A DNA stretch of 64,000 bases, taken from the NCBI GenBank assembly GCA_030428945.1, contig JAUIEC010000013.1, positions 62,001 through 126,000 on the forward strand, given 5' to 3'. Below are positions 33,090 through 40,482 of the stretch, piece by piece. Within the stretch, counting starts at the first letter, position 1. Each line of letters begins with the position of its first letter. Under the pieces are notes generated by a model. That model saw nothing but the letters and a program-made list of their open reading frames with translations. It was not told the origin of the DNA and did no database searches. This DNA comes from Phycisphaerae bacterium. Lineage in GTDB: Bacteria > Planctomycetota > Phycisphaerae > UBA1845 > Fen-1342. The translations under genes were made by a program, and so were the position numbers.

Positions 33090-33304
33090 TGATGGGTGCC
33101 CCCTCCTTGAGTGAGCTGATGGGTGCCCCATCCTGATGGGTGCCCCACCCTTGAGTGAGCGCAGCGAACGGAAGGGTGGGGGACTGCGTTTGATTCCGAA
33201 TCCACGAACGGAGCAGGCATGACGGACCGGCCACGCGGTGCGGCATCGACGCCTGTGACGCCCGTGTTCGTCGTGATTGCGGACCGCCGCGTCGATGACG
33301 CACC
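33090..33304 (-). repeat. Composite repeat element, copy E (reverse), including 68-bp element copy 6 at 33237-33304
   Basis: Same order as copy D with fewer 17-bp repeats. The 68-bp part differs from copy D at one position (GATTGC for GATCGC), so the duplication is recent. Confidence 0.9.
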
Positions 33305-33309
33305 CTACG

Positions 33310-33345
33310 ACCCTCGCTCCCTCGCTCCCTTGCTCCCTCGTTCCC
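33310..33345 (-). repeat. Octad array CTCGCTCC/CTTGCTCC before tsaB
   Basis: Four octads, purine-rich on the reverse strand, ending 15 bp before the tsaB ATG. Confidence 0.85.
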
Positions 33346-33359
33346 GCTACACTGACGGC

Positions 33360-34100
33360 ATGAAGATTCTTGCGATCGAGTCGGCCGGGCGGGAGGGCAG
33401 TGTCGCCCTGATGTGCGATCGCACGCCGACTGTCCACTGGCTTTCCGGCCAGCGGCGGCATACGGCCGAGTTGCTGCCGTTGATCGAGACCATCCTCGGA
33501 GAAGCCAGCCTGCGACCGCGGGACCTGGACCTGCTGGCCTGGTCCGCGGGGCCGGGGAGCTTTACCGGACTGCGGGTCGGGGCCACGGTCGTGCGGACGC
33601 TCGGCGAGGCGCTGGCCTGTCCGGTCGCGAGCATCTCGACGCTCGATGTCATCGCGCACAACGTGCTGGACGCCTCGCCGCCGCTGGAAGGACGCGACCA
33701 CGGGCCGCTGATCGTCATGCAGGACGCCCTCGGCGGGCAGGCCTACGCGGCCGTCTACGAGCGGGCCGGCGACACCCTGACTCTCGTGCGGCCCGCGGCA
33801 CTGGTCGATCCGGCGTCCCTGCTGGTCGAGGTCCCGGGTGCGGCCGTGCTCGGAACCGCGGTACCGCGCTGCGGGCAGGCCTGTGCCGAACACGCGGCGG
33901 TGGTGCTGCCGGAGGAGACCTGGATCGCCAGCGCAGGCTGGGTCGCGCGGCTTGGGCGGCGGATGGCCGAGGCTGGTCAGACCACGCCGGCGAGCGCGGT
34001 CCTGCCGCAGTACCTGCGACGCCCGAGTTGCGAAGAGGTCTACGACCAGAAGCGGGCCGAGGCGATCGCCCGGCGGCAGGCCAGGTCGCCGGGGGCGTGA
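33360..34100 (+). CDS. tsaB: tRNA threonylcarbamoyladenosine biosynthesis protein TsaB
   Basis: 246 residues. It begins MKILAIESAGREGSVAL, and the ASKHA-fold signature is LAWSAGPGSFTGLRVGATVVRTL, continuous near residues 58-80. It partners TsaD and TsaE in making t6A37 on ANN-decoding tRNAs. The C-terminal part is shorter on motifs, as is usual for TsaB. The ATG at 33360 has no clear Shine-Dalgarno sequence; TACACT ends 6 bp upstream and could be a -10 of a leaderless mRNA. Longer readings run into the repeats. Single gene. Confidence 0.9.
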   Translation: MKILAIESAGREGSVALMCDRTPTVHWLSGQRRHTAELLPLIETILGEASLRPRDLDLLAWSAGPGSFTGLRVGATVVRTLGEALACPVASISTLDVIAHNVLDASPPLEGRDHGPLIVMQDALGGQAYAAVYERAGDTLTLVRPAALVDPASLLVEVPGAAVLGTAVPRCGQACAEHAAVVLPEETWIASAGWVARLGRRMAEAGQTTPASAVLPQYLRRPSCEEVYDQKRAEAIARRQARSPGA

Positions 34101-34167
34101 ACGTCGGCGGGGTTCGCCGTCCCGCCGTTCCATTCCTATCCGGCATTCCCTCGCTCCGAGGGTCGCA

Positions 34168-34298
34168 GGGTGCGTCAGGCGGGTTCCGTTTGTGGATACG
34201 GAATCAAACGCAGTCCCCCACCCTTCCGTTCGCTGCGCTCACTCAAGGGTGGGGCACCCATCAGGATGGGGCACCCATCAGGGTGGGGCACCTATCAG
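34168..34298 (+). repeat. Composite repeat element, copy F (forward, internal deletion)
   Basis: Starts GGGTGCGTC like a 68-bp element but jumps straight to AGGCGGGTTCCG of the linker, then hairpin CCCACCCTT/AAGGGTGGG and two further 17-bp repeats. The deletion joins two GTCA-containing sites. Confidence 0.85.
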
Positions 34299-34308
34299 CG
34301 CGTTGTAG

Positions 34309-34545
34309 GGTGCGTCATCGACGCGGCAGCTGTAGGGTGCGTCATCGACGCGGCAGTCCGCGGTCACAGCGAACCCGGGCGTTACAGGCGTCGATGCCGC
34401 ACCGCGTAGCCGGTCCGTCAGGCGGGTTCCGTCTGTGGATACGGAATCGAACGCAGTCCCCCACCCTTCCGTTCGCTGCGCTCACTCAAGGGTGGGGCAC
34501 CCATCAGGATGGGGCACCCATCAGGAGGGGGCACCCGTCAGCGCG
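34309..34545 (+). repeat. Composite repeat element, copy G (forward), including 68-bp element copy 7 at 34336-34403
   Basis: A 22-bp left-half fragment (34309-34330) is followed by GTAG and a full 68-bp element, a linker with CCGTCAGGCGGGTTCCG, the CCCACCCTT/AAGGGTGGG hairpin and two 17-bp repeats. Confidence 0.9.
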
Positions 34546-34556
34546 CGGGAGGCATT

Positions 34557-34596
34557 CCCTTGCTCCCTCGCTCCCTGGCTCCCTCGCTCCCTTCTC
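34557..34596 (-). repeat. Octad array GGGAGCGA/GGGAGCCA directly behind the giant pseudopilin gene
   Basis: On the reverse strand the TAG stop is followed at once by GAGAAGGGAGCGAGGGAGCC and further octads; purine-rich on that gene's sense strand. Confidence 0.9.
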
Positions 34597-37500
34597 CTAG
34601 TTGTCGTACTGCGCGTTGAAGTACCCGCCGCGTTTCTCGGCGATGACGAGCGGTTCGCGGGACTCGGACTCGGTTCGGATCGGCACCGGGTTGCCGGTGG
34701 CCGCGTCGATCAGCGTGCGCGGCAGCCGAATCTCGAAGAAGTTCGAGCGGGTCGGGCTGAAGTTCCCGTTGTTCGGATTCAGGTAGCGGTACTCCAGGCG
34801 CGGCAGCAGGTTGCTGCGGTCGAGCGTGACCTGTCCGCGGACGCTCGCATCCTGGTTGCCCGACGTGCGATCCATCACGCTCGTGTAGACCGTGAAGGTG
34901 TTGCTGCGGGTCGTCAGGTTCTGCGTGTCGAGCAGCGCCATCATCGAAACCGCACCGACGTAGTCGCCGATGTTCGGCCGCGTCATGAACCCGGTGGCGA
35001 TGCTCGCAACCCCGCCCGGCCCCGGCAGACGCGTCTGGCCGACGCGGAAGCGGGTTCCGTCGAAACCCTTGACGTTCAGCAGTTCGCCGATCGTCTCGAA
35101 GCCGAAGCGCGGCGTGTCTCCCGGCAGGCCGGTGCGTTCGTTCCGCACGCCGCCGTAAATGCCCACCGCCTCCGCCAGGTCGCGATAGTTCGCCGTCGCC
35201 GGCGTGTCGAGACTCGCATCCGCAAGCCAGCCGATGTCCGGGCCGGCCGTGAACGGGTGATTCTGCACGCCGTCACGGTACGCCGCGACCGCGAAGCCGA
35301 GCGCATCGCCCAGGCGGTACACCGCACCGGCCCCGTTGATGATGCCCGGATAGGTCGATCCGCCCACCACCTGCTGCATGTCGAGTCGCGGAACCACCGC
35401 ACCGGTAACCCAGTCGCGATAGCTGCCGAGCAGCGCCCCGGCCACCGGGTCCCAGAACTCCGGCGACGGGTCGGTGTGATCGAACGAGGCGACGAACGGC
35501 ATGATCCCGGAGACCGGATCCGGTCCGAACATCCGCAGCTTCGACAGGATCAGCGGCGAGGCCGAGTTGATGTCGATGCGTCCGGGCACCTTCAGCGGAT
35601 CATTGCGGGCGTCCGACGGGTCCAGCGTCGTGAAGTAGTCGTAGATCAACTGGCCCCACGGCACCTGCCCGTTCGGGAAGACGGCCGGGGCGGCGCTGAG
35701 GTACGCGGCCGAGGCCGTGTCGTTGTCGAAGACCGGCATGTGCCCGAAGTCACAGGGGTAGTTCGGGATGCTGTAGTAGTTGCCGGCCGCGACACCGGAA
35801 GCCGGAGCCTGCAGCGGCGCGGGCAGGAACAGGTAGCCCATGTTGCTCCACTGCCGGTCGAGCACCTGGGACATCGGAATGTTGTTCACGTGCGAGAAGC
35901 GCGGCACGAAGTGCAGGAAGCCGACGGTCGGGAACGACCGCGGACGCACGTCGTTCGGATTGCCGAACGCCGGCAGGTCGATCAGCGGAGCCGCGTTCAT
36001 CGTCATCATCGGCGTGGTCGGTGCCCGCGGATGCGTGACATCCAGGGGATCGGCGAAACCGGGGTCACCCTGCGCCAGGTCCGGCGAGAAGCGGGCCGGC
36101 AGCCCACCGGCCGTGGCCAGGTAGGCCGCATTGCCGATGGTCAGCGGAATCGCGTCGAGGGCCGACGAACTGCTGGTGGCCGCATTGGCCGCGGCGCTGA
36201 CGGCCCAGCTCATCACGTTCCAGCGCGGAACGTCGAGCAGTCCGTCCGTGTTCAGATCGAGCGTCGGCGGCCCGACGTCGCCGGCCGTCTGGTGCACGTT
36301 GAACTGCCGGGCCGGGGTGGTGTCACGCCGGTTGACCTTCCAACTGACGTCGTCCAGGTCCGGCTCGCCCGGCATGTCGATGATCGTCTTGTCGATGGTC
36401 GACCAGGCGAACGGCACCGGCGGCACCGTCGAGTCGATCCGCGAGGCGCGCTGCAGGCGAATGACGACCAGGTCACCGCTGTTGTCGCCGAAGTCGATCG
36501 GCGCGGCGCCGTAGGTCAGCGTTTCGTGGGCTCCGCGCCCGATCGCCATCGGGTCGAAGAAGTCCGTCGCCGCGGCGGCGCCCGTCTCGCTGAACAGCAG
36601 TGAGACGAAGTCGCGACCGTGGAACAGCGCCGGCGCCGGCAGGGCATCGCGAACGCTGAGCACCGCGACGGTGTTGCCGATCGCGGACGCTTCGTCCGAG
36701 CCGACCCCGACGACGACCTGGAACTGGTCCGGGTTCAGGCCGTAGACATCGGTGTCGGCGGCCGCCCCGTTGGGGTAGTACGGCGTGTGCGGGTTGTAGA
36801 GTTCGACCGCCAGGCTGACGTTCTCGAGGTCCGGCGATTCGGCGTACTTCTCGCGGGTCAGCACCGCTTCGGTGATGACCGGCTGCGGGCCGTAGCCGAC
36901 GTAGGTCAGCCCCGTCGACGGCTCGGTGTAGCGGACCGTCGGAATCCAGCCGCTGGGACTCCGCGGGGCGGCGAACGCCACCGTGTTGACCGCCAGCATC
37001 ATCGCCTGCTGGAACTTCGTGACGGCCTGGTCGTCGGCCGACGGCCCACCGAGAATCGACTGCCAGTCGGCCGAACCGCCGTACGCGTCGATCATCTCGC
37101 GGTAGTAGCGGGCCAGTTCGCGGACGATGAAGTCGCCCGGATCATCGTCGACCGCGTCGGCATCGTCCTTGGCGTAGTAGTACTCGGCCCCGGCGGTGCC
37201 AAAGCCGCCGTCCGAGCGGAACGCGGTGGCCACCTGCCCGAGGTAGAACTTCTGCTCGCCGCGGTACAGCCGCAGCGGGTTCATCAGGGTCGGCTCCTGG
37301 CTGGTCTGCTTGCGGGCCAGTTCGTCCGAGTTGTTGATCGTCGTCGACTGGTGCCGCCGGTCGATCTGGTTCGGGTAGTCGGTGTCATCGGTCACGTCGC
37401 CGGCCAGGGCCCGGATCGCGGCGATGATCTCGCTGTTCATGAAGTCGACGTCGGTCAGGTTGATCCGCTCGCCGAGGCGCTGCCGCACCTCGAACAGCGT

Positions 37501-38784
37501 GTCGTTGCCCTGGCGACGGGTCGAGTTGGCCAGACCGCTGCCGTTCTCGGCCAGGGCCGGGACCAGCGTTTCGGGGAAGCGGACGCTGCGCTGCCAGGTG
37601 TTGACCTGCTGGTCGCCCTGCATGATCGACAGGATCGCCGGGACGCCCGAAGTGCCGTCCTGCGAAATCGCGTTCGGCAGGAAGCCCCGGTTGCGCAGGT
37701 TCAGTTCGATCGCCGGCGCGTTGGCCGCGATCTCGTCGAAGAACTCGTCCTGGCGGTTCACGCTCAGGTTCTGCAGACGGTTCGTGTCCAGCGGGTTGCG
37801 GAAGGCATCGAACAGGTCCATCACGAAGCCGCGATGCACCGGGTCGAAGTAGCTGCCGGCCGACGCGTCGTACTTCTCGGCCGCGTCGAGCGTGACCATC
37901 CCGCCGTGGGCGACGACGCGGAAGGCGACGTCGACCGAGCGATTGTCGAGATACCGGCGGAAGGTCTCTTCCGTGGCGATCCGCGCGTTCTGCAGCGGAT
38001 CGGGATTGAACGCGCCGGCCGTGTTGTAGATCGCGTGCAGGCGGAACGTGTTCAGCGGAGCCGGCAGCACGCCGGCGGGCAGCACGCTCTCACGCGGGAG
38101 ACGGACCGGGGCCCCGGCCAGGGCGTTGCCGATCTCGCCCAGCATGCCCGAGAACAGCAGGCTGGAATCCGGGATGCCGTCGCCGTCGGCGTCCATCCAG
38201 CCGATGCGGGCCGCTTCGATCAGGTCGTCATTGTTGAACGTCGCGTCGCCGTCGAACGGCAGTTCCGGCATCAGTTGCAGGATCGAGCGCGTCGGCGACC
38301 GATTCGGCTGCGGCTCAATCGCCGAGACGGCCGGGTAGACGAAGCGTTCCATCGTTTCGGCGCGACCCAGCCAGGCCGGTCCGAGGAACTCCCAGAACGG
38401 CATGCCGCCCGGTCCGGGCACGCCGATGGCCGGCGGGAAGGCGGGCATGACTCCGAAACGCAGGACCGGGTTCAGCGACGCCAGCCAGTGGGTCTTGCGG
38501 CCTTCACCCGCGATCGTCGCCCAGGCCGACCCCGGGCCGCCCATCAGGGCCCCGCTGCCGGCGTCTTCCATCGAACCAACCACCGCCCCGACAATCGCCT
38601 CGTTGACGCTGGTGACGACAATGTCCTTGTCGCTGCCCTTCTGCAGATCCTGAGCCGTCTGGTCGTCAAAGCGTGCGATCGCGAGGAAGCCCGTGACAAT
38701 CACGAACAGCATCGCCAGCAGGCTGACCACCATCAGCAGGACCGTCCCGCGGCGATGGGTCTGGTGATTTGGCAGGTTACGCAT
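34597..38784 (-). CDS. Giant pseudopilin-like protein (GspK/PilX position), 1395 residues
   Basis: The ATG at 38784 opens MRNLPNHQTHRRGTVLLMVV, then SLLAMLFVIVTGFLAIARFDDQTAQ: a basic head and a hydrophobic helix without Glu+5, as in GspK/PilX-type minor pseudopilins. GspK is usually about 320 residues. The remaining about 1330 residues are secreted-looking, Asp/Asn- and Pro-rich, with no recognised enzyme motif; near residue 1130 is DINSASPLIL, which resembles the helix-hairpin-helix start (D-x-N-x-A) found in GspK. It is last in the secretion operon, 244 bp after the GspJ-like gene. It is probably the tip of the pseudopilus. Confidence 0.82.
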   Translation of the reverse strand: MRNLPNHQTHRRGTVLLMVVSLLAMLFVIVTGFLAIARFDDQTAQDLQKGSDKDIVVTSVNEAIVGAVVGSMEDAGSGALMGGPGSAWATIAGEGRKTHWLASLNPVLRFGVMPAFPPAIGVPGPGGMPFWEFLGPAWLGRAETMERFVYPAVSAIEPQPNRSPTRSILQLMPELPFDGDATFNNDDLIEAARIGWMDADGDGIPDSSLLFSGMLGEIGNALAGAPVRLPRESVLPAGVLPAPLNTFRLHAIYNTAGAFNPDPLQNARIATEETFRRYLDNRSVDVAFRVVAHGGMVTLDAAEKYDASAGSYFDPVHRGFVMDLFDAFRNPLDTNRLQNLSVNRQDEFFDEIAANAPAIELNLRNRGFLPNAISQDGTSGVPAILSIMQGDQQVNTWQRSVRFPETLVPALAENGSGLANSTRRQGNDTLFEVRQRLGERINLTDVDFMNSEIIAAIRALAGDVTDDTDYPNQIDRRHQSTTINNSDELARKQTSQEPTLMNPLRLYRGEQKFYLGQVATAFRSDGGFGTAGAEYYYAKDDADAVDDDPGDFIVRELARYYREMIDAYGGSADWQSILGGPSADDQAVTKFQQAMMLAVNTVAFAAPRSPSGWIPTVRYTEPSTGLTYVGYGPQPVITEAVLTREKYAESPDLENVSLAVELYNPHTPYYPNGAAADTDVYGLNPDQFQVVVGVGSDEASAIGNTVAVLSVRDALPAPALFHGRDFVSLLFSETGAAAATDFFDPMAIGRGAHETLTYGAAPIDFGDNSGDLVVIRLQRASRIDSTVPPVPFAWSTIDKTIIDMPGEPDLDDVSWKVNRRDTTPARQFNVHQTAGDVGPPTLDLNTDGLLDVPRWNVMSWAVSAAANAATSSSSALDAIPLTIGNAAYLATAGGLPARFSPDLAQGDPGFADPLDVTHPRAPTTPMMTMNAAPLIDLPAFGNPNDVRPRSFPTVGFLHFVPRFSHVNNIPMSQVLDRQWSNMGYLFLPAPLQAPASGVAAGNYYSIPNYPCDFGHMPVFDNDTASAAYLSAAPAVFPNGQVPWGQLIYDYFTTLDPSDARNDPLKVPGRIDINSASPLILSKLRMFGPDPVSGIMPFVASFDHTDPSPEFWDPVAGALLGSYRDWVTGAVVPRLDMQQVVGGSTYPGIINGAGAVYRLGDALGFAVAAYRDGVQNHPFTAGPDIGWLADASLDTPATANYRDLAEAVGIYGGVRNERTGLPGDTPRFGFETIGELLNVKGFDGTRFRVGQTRLPGPGGVASIATGFMTRPNIGDYVGAVSMMALLDTQNLTTRSNTFTVYTSVMDRTSGNQDASVRGQVTLDRSNLLPRLEYRYLNPNNGNFSPTRSNFFEIRLPRTLIDAATGNPVPIRTESESREPLVIAEKRGGYFNAQYDN

Positions 38785-39028
38785 ATCGAGATCCACCCAG
38801 TTTCGCAAAAAGAAGCCTCGGCCGTTCTGCGGCCACCAGTATTGTGGCGCGGGAGTCAACCTCCCCATGCGTCCCAGAAGGGCTAAGTTGTTTCACTTGC
38901 TGATCTTACGAAGATCTGAGCCAGCCAGAACCCGGCCGGGCCCCCCACCACGTTCGGGGGATCAGCCGATATTCTAACGGCCAAACGCCGGGGCTGACAG
39001 CGGTTTTCGGACCGGAAACGGGGTCCGA

Positions 39029-40480
39029 TCAGTCGAAGCGATGCACCAGCGACCGCTCCACCGGGGTCGCCAGGACCCCGTCCGGGTCCAGCACCCGCAC
39101 CGTGATCCGGATCGCGTACGGCCAGGTCCGGACGTTGCGGTTCTCGGCGATGTCGGCGTAGCCGGCCCCGCCGGGGGGCACGACCTGCCCGAAGGTGCTC
39201 AACCGCTGCCCGCCGATCGGCACCAGCCCGTTGAGGCCCGCGACCGTCGTCGACTGGGCGATGATCGCCGCCCGGTTCTCGGCCGTGTCCGGGACGAAGA
39301 CGTAGGTGTCGTCCGGCCGGACCTCGACCCAGCGAGGCTGATCGTCGCGCCAGGCGGCCACCGGGTGGTCGGCGGCGTTGCGGGGATCCTCGGGCAGCAG
39401 GAACTCGACCTGGAACCAGACGCAGCCCGGCAGGCCGTGGACGGCCAGGTTGCCGGACATCGCCGGCGGCGGACTGTTGAAGACGGTCGCGACGTGGCGG
39501 TTGTTGTTCTGGCCGCTGGCCTGGTAGAGCATCTGCCAGACGAGGTTCTCGCGGACCGGGCTCCAGCCGGTTCCGCTGGGGAACAGGTACGGGCTGGCGG
39601 TCGGGGCCGGGAACGCGGGCGGTCCGGCCTCGTTCCCGCCGGCGATGTAGACATCGAGCAGTCCGTCGAGCGACCACGAGGCGGTATCGCCGGCGGTCAG
39701 CGCGGTCGGCTCGGCCCGACGGAACTCGAGCGGTCCGCTGCCGGCCGGGAACGTCGGCGCGATGCCGGCCACGTTGAGGGTCGTCACCGAGCGGTTGCGG
39801 ATCAGGGTGGCGCGACGCGCGAGATGCCACTGGGTCAGCGGCAGATCGCTGAGTTGGTCGCGGCCGCCGGGCGGGTTGATCGGGTGGATCTCGTTGCCGG
39901 TCGCCGGCCAGGTGATTCCGTCGGGGACATCGATGGCGGCGTGCCCGTAGACGACCAGGTTCGGCGCGGAGCGGGCCCCGTTCTGAATCGCCTGCTGGAA
40001 GCGCTGTTCGGGTCCCGAGCCGCTCACGTCGTTGATCGCGGGCGACTTGCTCTGCAGGGCCCGGTTCGTCAGGAACGCGAGGATGTCGGTCCGCGGGTCG
40101 GAGTACTGGTCGGTCGAGGGATCGACGCTGGTCGAGAAGACCGGATCGAAGCCGCGCGGCACGTCGGCCGGATCGCCGACCAGGAAGCGTTCGAACTGCT
40201 CGGCGTCACGCTTCTCCTCGGAACGGGCGGCCGCCTGGGTCGCCCCGCTGAGGATCAGGATGCTCTCGGCCGGGTTGATCCCGTTGAGGTCCTGCTCGAG
40301 CGTGTAGAGGAAGTCACGGACGCGCCGCTGCACGTCGGAGATCGCGACGGCCGAGCGGGCGGTCTGGGCGGTCAGGGCGAAGATGTTCGAGACGACCAGG
40401 AGCGCCACGACCAGTACGGCCAGCGAGACGAGCATCTCGAGCAGCGAGAATCCGCGACGATGGGGTCCGCCGGATCGCAT
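39029..40480 (-). CDS. GspJ-like pseudopilin
   Basis: 483 residues. The prepilin signature RRGFSLLEMLVSLAVLVVAL gives the cleavage site after Gly and Glu at +5. ATG at 40480, two bp after the stop of the upstream gene. GspJ is normally about 200 residues. The body has no known domain; the C-terminus RSLVHRFD and the operon position after an I-like gene suggest GspJ. Should be processed by the peptidase at 9688. Confidence 0.85.
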   Translation of the reverse strand: MRSGGPHRRGFSLLEMLVSLAVLVVALLVVSNIFALTAQTARSAVAISDVQRRVRDFLYTLEQDLNGINPAESILILSGATQAAARSEEKRDAEQFERFLVGDPADVPRGFDPVFSTSVDPSTDQYSDPRTDILAFLTNRALQSKSPAINDVSGSGPEQRFQQAIQNGARSAPNLVVYGHAAIDVPDGITWPATGNEIHPINPPGGRDQLSDLPLTQWHLARRATLIRNRSVTTLNVAGIAPTFPAGSGPLEFRRAEPTALTAGDTASWSLDGLLDVYIAGGNEAGPPAFPAPTASPYLFPSGTGWSPVRENLVWQMLYQASGQNNNRHVATVFNSPPPAMSGNLAVHGLPGCVWFQVEFLLPEDPRNAADHPVAAWRDDQPRWVEVRPDDTYVFVPDTAENRAAIIAQSTTVAGLNGLVPIGGQRLSTFGQVVPPGGAGYADIAENRNVRTWPYAIRITVRVLDPDGVLATPVERSLVHRFD

Positions 40481-40482
40481 GA

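Larger units (their letters stand above)
32438..33359. other. 922-bp divergent intergenic region, largely composite repeats
   Basis: It sits between the starts of the DUF1800 gene (reverse) and tsaB (forward). Unique sequence is limited to about 32438-32750. The rest is two reverse composite elements, offset by 284 bp and about 95% alike over about 160 bp, with octad arrays after each. No gene. Confidence 0.82.
34101..34596. other. 496-bp convergent intergenic repeat region
   Basis: No gene. It holds a deletion derivative of the composite element, a broken 68-bp left half, a full forward composite element and an octad array that abuts the stop codon of the reverse gene at 34597. Confidence 0.82.

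Noticed and set aside
32575..33303. Open frames through the repeat block (Arg/His/Gly-rich products)
   Set aside because: They are translations of the 68-mer, hairpin and octads, and similar peptides appear at every composite copy in both orientations.
33330..33353. Complete sigma-70 promoter TTGCTC/TACACT before tsaB
   Set aside because: The spacer would be only 12 bp, too short, and TTGCTC is simply part of the octad array.
32752..34545. Insertion sequence or transposon with terminal repeats
   Set aside because: No transposase frame, no target-site duplications recognised, and the inverted repeats are only 68 bp long. A non-autonomous REP-like origin is kept as a finding instead.
34597..38868. 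Giant pseudopilin starting at the upstream ATG (38868)
   Set aside because: It would add 28 residues (MGRLTPAPQYWW...) before the typical short basic head and hydrophobic helix; the ATG at 38784 fits the prepilin layout.
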